Positions 36,381-47,426 of a DNA stretch of 64,000 nucleotides are shown piece after piece. Source of the stretch: Leucaena leucocephala (taxonomy: Eukaryota > Streptophyta > Magnoliopsida > Fabales > Fabaceae); assembly GCA_037074615.1 (NCBI GenBank), contig CM073557.1:12230501-12294500 (forward strand). Direction: 5' to 3'. The notes below the pieces were generated by a model, which saw nothing but the letters and a program-made list of their open reading frames with translations, did not search any database and was not told where the DNA came from. The position numbers and the translations under genes are program-made. Position 1 is the stretch's first letter, and every line of letters begins with the position of its first letter.

Positions 36381-36917
36381 TTTTGTATCTCTCTACTATC
36401 TCTTAATTATTTCTCTATGTATATTTGCCTAGTCTATTTTAGACCAGACTGGGATTCCTTTTTGGTCTTTCTCTTGATCTTGACTAACTTAAGTCACATA
36501 GATCTCATTCATTATCAGTACTATTACCTTTGCTCCCCGGGGTGCTCTACTTTAGGTCTATTAGGTTACCGTTTCTTATTGATGGAGACGATATATTTTA
36601 GGAATATTAGCTCTCTATCTATTAATCATCCCATCTCTAACCTTAAGCCATATGCTAGGCTCATTCATAGGCAAGTGTCAATCAAACTTCTTATTATTCT
36701 ATTCAGTAAATACTAGCTAAACAAAGTCTTTCATAATATAGATCGACTCCTTATGATCATACGGAGGATGTACTTTTGAACCATTTCTTAAACTGATCTT
36801 TTGTATCTCAGTACCTTATACTGTTTGGCATACTTGCACCCAGTGTTAAACCTCTAGCTGATAAATTTTAGTGAGGTTGACATCTTTATTTTTGTAATCA
36901 GGTCTCTATATATCCTA

Positions 36918-37245
36918 GTCGTGACTTGAGTATTAGCTAGTTACAACTCATATTCTTTATGAACTTTAGTTGCTACCATATCAATTTACTCATCATGACT
37001 TGACAACTCTATGTCCTTCAGTTGCATCCAAAGGTCTTCTCATGTCATGATTTAAATTGTTCTATGTACATTAGTGACATTGTATGACTTGATAGCTCTG
37101 GAACTTCCTATCATGACAAATGGTCTTTACTCATCACAACCAAAATACCTCTATAAATCTTTGTCGTGACCCATGTCTTAAGTCGTGGCAACTTCACTTC
37201 TTTGTGACTCTACTAGTCATCACCAAAACATCTTCATATCATGAC
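36918..37245 (-). repeat. GTCACGAC-core array, element III
   Basis: GTCGTGAC or close variants recur at about 36918, 36980, 37043, 37109, 37163, 37184 and 37238. Phrases such as GATAGCTCTGGAACTT correspond to the reversed phrases of the 630-930 array. The 122-codon open frame across the region is not conserved in element I and is a by-product. Confidence 0.55.
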
Positions 37246-37879
37246 TTAGACATAGCTTTATCTAAACATTCTCATCTATGTTTATCTACCATAATTGAAC
37301 TAAATAGGGAACATATTCACATAAATGCTCAACCAACTATCATTTTATTATATTACATCATAACTCGTATTTCATTTCCCCATAACATTTGTACATACAG
37401 TACATATATGCCAACCACATATTTGGGGTACATCATAACTATTATACATCTATGTAATTATTTTACTTTACACTATTTATATATTTAAATTATCCCTCAA
37501 CTCGATTAATAGTGAACCGCAAGTACTTTTATATACAGAAATGCCACCCATGTCTACCTATTGGTGGATCATTCACCAAAACTTACTTAGCTCTATGTGC
37601 CATATAGGGGTATATGGTAGTATCTGACTTACTACCATCTCATGCTAATCCTCTAGCATGTAAACCTAATTTAGGTAAATGCCCTCTATTGTATATCGGT
37701 TTATCATCCCTGCTACAATATTAAGGAAATGCAGATAGATTGACTGATAGTAATCTCTACATCTATTCATCTGTTGGCCTTGACTGAATAGTTCACTCTC
37801 AATAGCTTTCTTGAGAGTAATAAAGTTAACATTATTTGCCTTTGATAAAGAGGATTGGGGTTAACTTAGACTAGGAACA

Positions 37880-38222
37880 TCCTACTGATATTTATCTGTA
37901 AAATTATATATTCCTAGAATGCAAGAATGGAAAGGGACTATCATATACTATAGTTGGGTCTTTGGTGGAAGAGTAATATTATCTGGTCTACTTGTAATCC
38001 AGTACCAGTACTCAGCTTTCTCAGCCATAATTTATCCTCTCACCAGAGGAATAAAGCTTACATCAAGATTATAGGGCACTCCAACAAACTCATATTATGT
38101 AGAGTTACTAGACTCAACATCATCTAGTATATGCACAACTTCAAACTAAATCACTGCATAACCTCTAGACTATAGGTTTGAGTCTACAGGAACATCTATC
38201 AGATATTATATTATAAACCTCC
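37880..38222 (-). pseudogene. ORF-A remnant (partial), element III
   Basis: The minus strand reads the uninterrupted core KAEYWYWI followed by an RPDN-type segment. Upstream of it on that strand lie the SNLDVSFIPL-like and acidic blocks of ORF-A. It lacks the N-terminus, cut by the 38222 junction, and the C-terminal SQPQPS block is not clear. This copy keeps the aromatic core that is broken by stops in the others. Confidence 0.45.
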
Positions 38223-39342
38223 CTGATTGAAATTGAAAAGGGAGAAAGTATCTAGAAAAATTAATGTCCAATCCAGTACCGAGTTAGTCTAATTTCCCAA
38301 AACCAATATTATTTTCTAAATCCAATTTTTCTGAGATTCCATAATTATGTTTTCTGACCTTAAATTTAGTATTCTAATTCTTCTTACCATTGAAATTGAA
38401 ATACTAGGTCTAAACTTAATTACAGATCTCTTGGCAAATTACAAAATGCCCCTTGGTTCTTCTTTCTTTAATTTATTATCTCAAGGGCATGATCATCTTT
38501 TCACACATAATCAGAGCACTCCCTAAACTTGGTCAACTATTCTGGAAAATCTCCTTGATTTTCTAACTGTAGTTAAATGACCAAAATGCCCTTGTTCTAT
38601 CTTTTGCTCAATAGTACAATACAATGTCATACTCCTGGGCAATTCATAATTGTGTATTTTTTGGGTCTTTATTAGCCCTGTCCCACACACTTATCTGAAA
38701 ATATTATTGTGCCTATAAGGTACCATTTTTGGCCTTCTACATGGTTTACTACCTTCATGGTCCCAACTCCTGAGAAATTTTCCCGAAACATATTTATTAG
38801 GTGTTTTAATCTACTGTAAATTCCATAATAAATTCTACATAACTCTTTTTTGAGTTTTGTTAGTTTCATAAATTCTCATATTAATTATAAGAATTTATTG
38901 CCACATTTCATTTGATTATGAGGTTTAGATGATATTGTATTATTTTTTTCTTTATTCAAAAATTCATATCAATTTTTCAAGATCTCAAATCAAAATTCTG
39001 TGTTGCGTTAAATTGATTAGAATAATTTTCTCTATTTATTGGAAAAGTTTAGGACTAAATTTATTCTAGGCAGTTTTGAGCCTTGTTTAGCTCAAATTTT
39101 AATAATTATCATTTAGCCTCTAAACTTTTAAAAATTACACTTTAGGCCCTCGACTTTTCGTAATTACATTTAATTGCCTAAAGTTTATCTACTTTATATT
39201 TTGCACCAAGAACTTTAAGACTTTTCAGTTTAATGCCTGTTCTTTATACCTTTGTCTAATCATCTTTTGTTCTCCATATTTATCATCACAATCCTTTCTA
39301 AACCTCTTTTCTCTATCAGTGTTATACAAATAGGGAAACAAT
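38223..39342 (-). mobile_element. 5' LTR remnant of element III
   Basis: Reverse complement of the 5' third of an R LTR, from the region matching 33840-33900 through the U3 repeats (39110-39240) to about 39342. It stops just short of the expected GGATATGACA, so the first bases are lost. Confidence 0.6.
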
Positions 39343-39619
39343 AGCTATGGTAAGTTGATACAGGTTAGTGTGTTCTACATGTATATGACATGAAAAAGGA
39401 ATCTTGCATTTCCCATGTTTCTTCCTTTTGTAAGTATTGATTTTAACTACTTCAAGTCTTATAGGAAAAAAGAGCAAAAGTCATTGAATAGGCTCTTAAG
39501 AATGATTGCCCCCACACAATGTCTCAAGGGGTTACGTGAAGGCTAAAAGAGACTTGTTGGGGCCAAGAGGAAGAGACTGGAAGAAAATGCTAAGTCAGAT
39601 CCTAGTGTTACTCTTGCTT
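39343..39619 (+). pseudogene. Exon-like fragment, possibly plant transposase-like
   Basis: An AG acceptor at 39464 (TTCAAGTCTTATAG) precedes a purine-rich stretch. It reads KRAKVIE, a TAG, then ALKNDCPHTMSQG, and after a frame change AKRKRLEENAKSDPS. The charged, lysine/glutamate-rich pattern with a PHTMSQG-like segment reminds me of C-terminal parts of plant Ptta/En/Spm (CACTA) transposase-related proteins. That is recall without a search, so treat it as tentative. It ends where R-c LTR sequence starts. Confidence 0.25.
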
Positions 39620-39805
39620 AGGGCATTTTTGGTGTCCTTTTAAAGCTCTATATCTTAACTACTTTCATGTCAAATTTTACATCCAAACTTGTTGGTTAAG
39701 TCATCGTAATTACCATCACAAGGTTACTACTTTATAGCACAAACACACTATAATATGCTAGGTACCCCATCAAGTAATCTCATAGTGCCAAGTAGTAAGT
39801 ATAAC

Positions 39806-40134
39806 TGTTAGAAAGTGGACTGATCCACCTTTGGTGGGTTAGAACCAAACCCCATATGAAAAGAAGTGGGAGTTACGCACCGATTTTGTAGCAGGAAAAT
39901 GTGTGGGAGTGAGGTGAGTTTTCAGTAACCCACTTCCCCTCACTCATGCATATATATATGAGGCACAGAAGCAAAATAAAGGAGCATATGTGTTTTGTAT
40001 TTTCATTTTGCAAGTGTTCTCTCTCTCAGGTGTGGTGTCCGACGCTCTGTCTCTACTTTCTTTGGGGCATTTGATGTACAAATATGACTGTGAGCCTTCT
40101 AAAATGCTCTAATTTTCTGTGGGTATTTCCTTAC
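39806..40134 (+). mobile_element. 5' LTR of the short copia element
   Basis: Matches the 3' LTR until GTGGGTATTT near 40125 and then diverges, so its last about 40 bp were replaced. A GATCCACC block and the CTCTCTCTCAGGTGTGGTGTC block are shared by both copies. Confidence 0.7.
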
Positions 40135-40136
40135 CG

Positions 40137-40268
40137 AATGGATTAATTTGGTGGCTAACACGTGACAGTGGACACGTGGCTGACATGTGGCAGTGGACAT
40201 GACTATAAATTTGGTTTGTTTGATTGCGATCATGTCCACTGCCACGTGACCATTACAATTAATCCATT
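40137..40268. repeat. Foldback (inverted-repeat) insertion of about 132 bp
   Basis: Ends AATGGATTAATT and AATTAATCCATT are exact reverse complements. Inner arms at 40183-40202 and 40230-40249 pair at 18 of 20 positions. The left arm also contains a near-duplicate of the GTGGCAGTGGACATG unit. It sits exactly where the two copia LTRs stop matching. A small foldback/MITE-like element is one reading; no flanking duplication was recognised. Confidence 0.6.
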
Positions 40269-40386
40269 ATGATATTTCAAATCATGTCTATTTTGATATT
40301 TGAGGGCGAGACACAGTGATTGGTATTTCATTATCTTTATTAATGATTTTTTATAATATGGTCATGTCTATTTAATTTTACATAAG

Positions 40387-41442
40387 TCCGAGGCAGTAGA
40401 GTGCTTTAGACAATACATAAATAAAGTAGAGAATCAAATGGACAATAGAATCAAGGCATTACGTACTCATCGAGGTCGTGAATACCTTTCAGATCAATTC
40501 AAACAGCTCTATGAAGAAAAAGGGATTATTAGGCAACTAACTATCCTTAGCGCACCTCAACATAATAGGGTTACCAAAAGAAGAAATAGAATTCTTCTAT
40601 ACATGCTTAGGTCTATGATGGCTTAGGTAAACCTTTCAATTTCACATTGGGGTGATGCTTTCTTGACGAAAACCTTCATACTTAACCGTACGCCCTCAAA
40701 GTCAATCGCTTCCACACCCTATGAGTTATGGACTAAACGTCAGCCAGATCTAAGCATCATTAGATCTTAGGGCTCAGCGGCATATATCCATGATAGTTCT
40801 CATAGACATTGGAAACTAGGTTCTAAAGGGAAGAGATATATTTTTATAAAGTACTCTAAACCCTTAAAAGGATATGTATTCATAAGTGAAATTGCAGATG
40901 GAACAGTGACTAAGATAGAATCAAGAGATGTTGTACTTATTGAGACAGAGTTTCCTAGTAGGGGAATATTGACTACACTATATCTCTTTATGAGGCTCAA
41001 TAATAGGATAGTGCTGAACAAATTGACAAACTAGAATTGTCTAGGTATGTCAATCAAAGAGGGAGCCAAGAATGGTCAACACAAACACCAAGACAAATGA
41101 GAATAGATAAGTAAGTTGCTCTTACCAGAAAGAGTAACATGAAAAGTGTTCTAAAGAGATGCTTCCAAATAGAAGCCGAATCACTCTTAGTTACTCCAGA
41201 AAGGGATGATGAACCCCACATTGTTCATTAGGCCTTAACAGGTCCTATAAAGGAGGAATGGAAGAAAGCAATGAAAGAGGAAATGAACTCAATAATGAAA
41301 AACTAAGTTTAGGAATTGGTTGATCTGCCAAAAGGGCATAAAGCCATTGTGAACAAGTGGATTCTCAAAATCAAGAGAAAGGTGGATGAATCAATTGAAA
41401 AATTCAAGGCTCAATTTCATAAGTATGGATACTGTGCATAAG
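40387..41442 (+). pseudogene. Ty1/copia integrase to RT N-terminus remnant
   Basis: One frame, interrupted by stops (for example at 40624), covers the second half of the integrase core: IKALRTHRGREYLS followed by NRVTKRRN. The second catalytic acid of the DD35E triad is H and the glutamate is K, so the enzyme was dead. The WGDAF and TPYELW segments follow, then a linker. At 41231-41442 comes the N-terminus of RT (KEEWKKAMKEEMNS, LPKGHKAI, NKWILKIK). RT is truncated there. It would have served integration and reverse transcription. Confidence 0.75.
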
Positions 41443-41720
41443 TGGAAGCTATATGAGTTATATGTTGACTCAAGAGGGATTATATTAGTCATAAGAAAAG
41501 TGTATATGGGTAAATCTAGGACATTTAAGGCACTTTACTTATTCTGATTTAGCTACACTAAAGGGTTACTTTGTGCTAGTCTTTGTAAAAGGGATTTCTA
41601 GTATAAATGCCTGAAAGAAGACATCATGCCTACGCAGTCACAGCAAAGCACCTTATATAAAATTAGGAAGAGCATGTGATTGGAACCATGATATATAATC
41701 CACCAAATATGAGTCGGAGA

Positions 41721-42085
41721 TGTTAACAAGTGGGATGATCCACCTTTGGTAGGTTAGACCCAAACCCCATATGAAAAGAAGTAGGAGTTACCCACCGGTT
41801 TTACAGGAAGAGAGCATGGGTGAGTGAGGTGAGTTTTCCATAACCAACTTCCCTTCACTCATGCATATACAGACGAGGCAGAAAAGCAAAATGAAAGAGC
41901 ATGTGTGTTCTGTATTTTCATTTTACAAGTGTTCTCTCTCTCAGGTGTGGTGTCTGACGCTCTTCCTCTACTTTCTTTGGTGCATTTGCTGTGTAAATAT
42001 GACTATGAGCCTTCTAAAGTGCTCCAGTTTCGTGTGGCTATTCAGTGAGTCAAACAAAGGATTCCAGGTACGCCCAAAAGCTTCA
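41721..42085 (+). mobile_element. 3' LTR of the short copia element (365 bp)
   Basis: Starts TGTTAACAAG after AGTCGGAGA, a worn polypurine tract, and ends AAGCTTCA beside ATAAC. It is the more complete of the two LTRs. Confidence 0.75.
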
Positions 42086-44489
42086 ATAACTTATTACACA
42101 AATTCAAACATCCACATTTAACCTTTTCCTTGGGAGGTTACAGTACCTATAACATGGTTATGTATATGGAAAGAATGAGATTTCATGGAAATCTCAATAG
42201 CAAGTCATACAAACTATAATATCATACATTATTGATTAAATGCCTAACATGTTTTCATGAGATGTGAGCTATTTCATGTTCATACATAAGCAAACTCTAA
42301 CATGCATATTGTCATGACATTAGTTGCAAGGAGTTTCATTCATTCATACTTCATCATCATCATTATAGTATCATCTTAAGCTCAACCAAACATCATAACT
42401 AACAAGCAAGCATACAATCAAACAAACATGAAATTACAGTTAGGTATTCTTGCTACCTCTTAAGTTATCCTTGACATGGTCCCCTCACAAATGTCAAAAC
42501 CTAGCCATTACAAAATAACATCAAGTTACAACTCAACTTCAAAACAATTCCAAGACTAGGTTCTAACTAGATTCCATTCTTTGTCTACTTTATGACTTAT
42601 GCTTCCATCTTTCTAAAATAAATTCTCATGGTTCATTTCCACATAATTTTTCATGTAGAATCCAAAGATTAAATCATATTTTCCAAAATCAAACCACATC
42701 CTTGGCTACTATACAAAACTGAAATGTCTCCTATTTTTTCTAAAAATTCTCATTTTAATTCCAATGCTTCCACTACTTGTTTCACTACTTTAGCCCCACA
42801 TAATTTTCTATTTTAACCCATTGTAAGCATCAAAATCATGAAATTATAATATATGAATAGTGATTCATACAGTGGCAACCAAGAACACAAAACCCTATCT
42901 ATATGTATACTTGAATTTCCAAGCTAATACCACTTGATTCTATCTTGTTTAAGCTTGTCTAAACTATCCATAACATAAACTTCATATTCCCACCATATAT
43001 GAACAGCATGACCAGCAGCAACATCAAAGGGAAATTGCCATATAAACCTCTTAAAATCAAGAGCAAACTTGCTAGAACAAAGTCCAAGATCAAAGGAACT
43101 AAATACCTTTCTTGTGGCTCCAAGTTATATGCCTATTGTTTTCTTAAAAGAAAATTTTGGTAGAGGTTCCCTAAGGTGCTCAAGGTGCTGAACAAGATTT
43201 GAATCGGTGGGTTATTTATAGACAAAATTGGATAGAAATGGAAGGCCAAGATTAGTTTAGTTACTATTTGATCTAAGGGTCCAAAATTCACCTTCCATCA
43301 AGCTTTCCCTAAAAGCCTTGTAATGATGCCATGCATGACCTCATTTAGGGCTATGTTTGGTAGAAGAAAAGTAGAAATACTTATAGAAAAAATTCCAGTA
43401 CAGTCAAATACTGATCTACGTAATTTTACAAAAACCATATTATTTTATATTCCTAATTTTTATAATATTCCAAAATATGTATTTTGTCATGAAAACCAAT
43501 GTTTAGGTTTTTCCTAGCATTGAAATTTTTAGATTGAGTATTTATCTACCAACCATCCCTTGAGAAATGACTAAAATACCCTTATTGCACATTCTTGCAC
43601 TATATTAACCCTCAAGGCATAAATGTCATTTCACACCTCTTTATACTTCACCAGGCATATACTAGCTCTAACTAATCACCCCTATACTAGCTTGAACAAT
43701 TTTACTAGTCCAAAATGACCAAAATACCCTCCATCTATCTCTGTTTCATTACTACAACATAGGGGCATTTTTGTAATTTTCCACTTTTTTTGGGTTCCTC
43801 TAGACACTGGCCCATTTGACTGTTAAATAAATTATTAGTCCTTTTGGACACCATTTTGGGCCTCTATATGGGTCCAATATGTTTATGGCTCAATTCCCAA
43901 AAGCCTCACTCGAAAGTATTTATCGGGCATATATTTCTACTATAAATTCCATTAACAATTCTGCAGAACTTCTTTTCAGCTCTGTTAGTTTTATAAATTT
44001 CAATATTAATTATGGGAATTTGCTTCCAAATTTCATCTGGTTAGGAGATTCGAAAGGATCTGTAATAATCTCTGGACTTTAAAAATTAAGATAAATTATC
44101 TAGGGCTTTATATCAAAATTCTAAAAAATATGCCTAACCCAAATTGCATTATCTATTTATTGGTAAAATTTAGGACTATAGCATTTCTATGCATTTATGG
44201 GCCTTTTCTGGCATAACTTCCTCATAATTACTATTTTGCCCTTTGAACTTTGCTTAATTCTATTTAGGTCCCTAAGCATTTTGAAATAACACTTAATGGC
44301 CCAACTTTTTTCTCTAATTTCTATTTTGGCCATAGAACTTTTATAAATTCCATCTAGGTTCTTGGACTTTCTATTATTTACACTTTAACCCCTTTCCTTC
44401 CATAAATTCTACACTTTCCTTAGAGAATTTCATATTTATTACATACAAACTGTACATACATACCATATAAGAAAATTGGGGATATGACA

Positions 44490-44953
44490 CTATCAGTTGA
44501 TACCAAGAAGATTATGAACACGTGAGTTTTCTTCTATACAGAATAATAGTATTTGTAATAAATGTGGTCTTTGTAATAAATCAGTTACTAATTAATAACT
44601 TTGGTCACAGGGCTGTGAGGACATTTGCAATTGATAGGGGTCTTAAGCATGCTAACTCAATGAGAAACCCTGAATGGATCACAGTGAAGGTAATAAAAGT
44701 GTTAAGTCTTAAGCTCTACAATTTTTTACTAATGACAAATAATTTTGTTCATGTTAACATTACAGATCAAAGGCAACCCAAATAAAGCAACTATCACCTT
44801 GTCAAATAGGACTGACCTAACTGAGGAGGTAAATTGTGTTTTTAAATATTTCATATTTCTTGTCAATTTAATATATATTGGTAATCCCTTAATTTAATTT
44901 ATTTTAATTTGATGTTTTAGATATTTGATCAATCTCACCCATTTTCTGAATAA
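44490..44953 (+). pseudogene. 3' end of a spliced gene (four exon-like blocks)
   Basis: Blocks 44490-44521, 44611-44689, 44766-44828 and 44921-44953 are separated by GT...AG introns of 89, 76 and 92 bp. The donors are GTGAGT, GTAATA and GTAAAT; the acceptors are TCACAG, TTACAG and TTTTAG. Joined by frame, the blocks stay open from the first base to a TAA at 44951. The second block begins with the last base of a codon, and the next two junctions are phase 0. Segments include VRTFAIDRGLKHAN, MRNPEWITVK and TITLSNRTDLTEE. I do not recognise the protein. The R-c LTR ends at 44489, so upstream exons are cut off or lie beyond it. It could be a host gene fragment or a DNA-transposon gene. Confidence 0.5.
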
Positions 44954-45127
44954 GATATTAAGGACTTGCTAAATATTTAGGCTGAGTTTTTTTGTTCAAT
45001 TCATTACTTCTCAAAAGTATTTATTATCAACTGAATATATTTTTTTCATTTTTGTATTCAAATTGTTGTATTTTGTATTGCATTTTATTTAATGAATAAT
45101 GTAATAAGCAATTGAAGATATGTCTAT
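44954..45127 (+). other. AT-rich 3' flank of the exon block
   Basis: T-rich, non-repetitive sequence between the TAA at 44951 and the next LTR. A GTAATAAGCAATTG stretch near 45100 is the only feature; no clear AATAAA signal was found. This is one of the few non-retrotransposon stretches in the window. Confidence 0.4.
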
Positions 45128-45361
45128 TGTCATATCCTGATTTTTCCCTATCCATATAATACTGATAGTGGAAAGAGATTTGTAAAGGATTATGACGATA
45201 ATCAGAAGAGATAATACATGTTAAATGGGTCTTGAAGAAATAAAGGGACCTAAACAAAAATTGGAAAAGTTTAAAGGCCAAAAGTTAAAGTAGAAATAAA
45301 AGTTAGGCCAAAAGTAGTAATTTCTAAAAGTTTAGGGATCTAAATGTAAATATGCAAAAAG
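45128..45361 (+). mobile_element. R-a type LTR start fragment
   Basis: Starts TGTCATATCC and follows the 58256 LTR through the U3 repeats (CCAAAAGTAGTAATTTC). It stops at the first base of the copia 5' LTR. Confidence 0.75.
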
Positions 45362-46531
45362 TGTTGGAAAATATGCCCTAGGGGCCAATCATTATCTTAT
45401 AAACATTATTGATTTATGAGTTTATCAATTGTGTTATCATATTATTCACATGTTTACTGTGATGACCATCCTTGGATAATTCATGATCTTATCCTAAATG
45501 TCCCTGGTCGATCATCTGTGCGGGAGCAGAGATGAAATAAGACTAGTATGACTTTGAAGATGTATAGAGATATAAATCAAAGTCATAAGCATATGTAAGA
45601 GTACAAGGTGTTGGACCGACCTGCTATGAGAGAGTTGTATGGGTTACATTATAAGCTTCTCTCATATACAAACCATGTCACTATGCCCTTTGACCTGAGA
45701 TCATCATGGATTCTAACATGAAAAATGCTCAGCTTTGACCTAGTCAAAAGTCACTTTTGACCGAGTGATCATAAAGACTATGTTCAGGCTTAGTGGTTTT
45801 TCATGCGGAGGAATGTGAGTGGTCAAGATGGAATTTGTCCCTCACATTCATAGAGAGATATTACTGGGCCCCTCGATGTGTGAGTCTGAGAAATATATGG
45901 CCATACTATAATGGAAAGGTAGTTCCATTTCTATAGTCAGACTACTCAGGGATCAAGAAAGTAACGGTCAGGAATAGGAGGATGACATTATCCATGCCTC
46001 ATCCATGACTAAAATATCGTGTGACAGAAGGGACATGATATGGTTGTATAATAGGTTACATTATTTATCGATCCTCATATGATTTTGGTAGTTGTTATGT
46101 CTTGCTAGAGACCGCTTGTGACTTGTGGGCCAGTATAGCAAATGGCCCACTGCCAACTTCATATGGGCCAACAGGGTCACACACAAAATAGCCCAACACG
46201 AGCTATGATGTTCAGATTCATTTAATGTAAGATGTGTCTAGATTCAATAAATGATCTAGGGTTGATGTATATATTTATTTATATTTATATTCGTATATAT
46301 ATAAATTCATATATATATATATATAAGGGATATATAGGATTTAATTTATAAGGATAAATTAAATCTCTATCATGTTTGAATTTGAAATTCAAAGTGATAG
46401 GATATCTCATATAAGAGATATTTACAAGATTTAATTTATAAGGATAAATTAAATCTCTATCACGTTTTAATTTGAAATTCAAATTGATAAGATATCTCAT
46501 ATAAGAGATATTTACAAGATTTAATTTACAA
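45362..46531 (+). mobile_element. Copia 5' LTR, 3' end deleted
   Basis: Aligns with the 3' LTR from TGTTGGAAA through the AT-rich subrepeats to TTTAATTTACA at about 46531. The equivalent of 52710-53392 and the primer site are absent. The next bases (AGATAGCGGGACTGCCATGG) belong to the internal leader. Confidence 0.75.
46323..46530 (+). repeat. LTR subrepeats of about 90 bp
   Basis: Two full units and a partial of AAGAGATATTTACAAGATTT-AATTTATAAGGATAAATTAA with a following CTCTATCACG block. The same repeats lie at 52590-52770 in the 3' LTR. Confidence 0.75.
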
Positions 46532-47426
46532 GATAGCGGGACTGCCATGGCTACCTGTTTGTACCGCAATATAATCGTAACATATGTTATTTGATGAATG
46601 TTTTAGATATGAAACATTAATTACCCTTGAATTAAATTTGAATATTGATTCTTGAATGTTTGGGTATGGTGAACAATATGGCTCTAGATTACAAGTGTTG
46701 TAATTTTTAAATACGGCCTGCGTGTCGTGCCTTCCTCTATATACTCTCAATGTACCTTCTCTTCTCATCTCACTCCCCTCGAATGTTAAAAGAGGTTTCT
46801 ATATGTAATTTCCCTTTTCTTACTAGAGAGCTCCTCTCATTGGCTTGAGGGGACTTAGGATAGGTGAGCCATATTATATCACGTTTAGATTATGCGTATT
46901 ATGATTATATCAGAAACATGCATATACTTGTATGAGATACAAACTGAGAAACATGCATTCTTATAAACCAGATAGTTAAATTAAGCCCTCTAAATGAAAT
47001 CTTAAGTCATAATGCCGTCAATTTATGAACACTTATCAAAACCTCGATCGCTCAATTGTGGACTCCACCAAAGTGGGTGGTTTTGAGTTATCTTGGGGAG
47101 ATAAGCAAGAGTAATGGTGCTACTCTCACATGTTTATCATTGTTTGACTTAATTGAGATTAACAAAACAGTTTTGAGTCTCAAGGCATTGGATGGGATTA
47201 AAAACATGCTAGATCATATGATGATAGAATCCCATGAACATCTAAGAGTTATATTTGATGTAATTGGTAAAGGTGTTACCTACCTAAATAACTTAATTTA
47301 AGTGTCCTGCCAAAGCGGACTTAAGTTTGAGCCAAATATGGATCTTAGCCCACTAACTATTGCATTGAGGGTTGTTTATTTAGTGGGAGATTGCTAATTG
47401 AATTGCATATTTTTAATTATAGAATC
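46532..47426 (+). other. Copia internal leader without primer site
   Basis: About 0.9 kb between the truncated LTR and gag. It has no open frame of note apart from an 81-codon one at 47056-47301 (WTPPKWVVLSYLGE...), which matches nothing I know and is probably chance. No TGGTATCAGAGC-like primer site was found. It ends in a GTGGGAGATTGCT stretch shortly before the gag ATG. Confidence 0.55.

Larger units (their letters stand above)
34967..38222 (-). other. Element III internal region, 5' part
   Basis: Contains, in transcription order, an ORF-A remnant, an expanded GTCACGAC array, a Gag-like remnant and repeat-rich non-coding DNA, colinear with element II. The primer site and ORF-A start are gone. 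At about 38222 the sequence jumps into the middle of an R LTR, indicating a deletion. Confidence 0.6.
39806..42085 (+). mobile_element. Short Ty1/copia deletion derivative, target duplication ATAAC
   Basis: It begins TGTTAGAAAGTGGAC and ends AAGCTTCA. ATAAC flanks it at 39801-39805 and 42086-42090. Two LTR copies (39806-about 40134 and 41721-42085) share the block CCACCTTTGG through AAATATGACT. Only an integrase C-terminus to RT N-terminus remnant lies between them, so most of gag-pol is deleted. Motifs such as the RT start resemble the SIRE/Oryco side of plant copia elements, tentatively. Confidence 0.8.
39620..44489 (-). mobile_element. Second R-c LTR, interrupted by a copia remnant
   Basis: Matches 32370-34961 in reverse and ends (LTR start) GGATATGACA at 44489. 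The first about 580 bp seen in the other copy (31791-32370) are missing at its left side. It is split by the copia element at 39806-42085; removing that element and one copy of ATAAC restores colinearity with 32520-32600. TATAAATA is at 43213-43220 and the hairpin at 42176-42196, both on the minus strand. Confidence 0.75.

Noticed and set aside
37120..37488. A 122-codon open frame on the + strand
   Set aside because: It lies across the reversed GTCACGAC array and adjoining non-coding internal DNA of element III; the homologous region of element I is not open in this frame and no domain is visible.
46280..46325. ATATAT microsatellite as a regulatory site
   Set aside because: Simple AT repeats like this occur in many places here (10030, 27560, 52540) and no TATA position can be chosen among them.
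47056..47301. 81-codon frame in the copia leader
   Set aside because: No similarity to any domain I know and it lies in the untranslated leader ahead of gag; kept only as a note in the leader entry.
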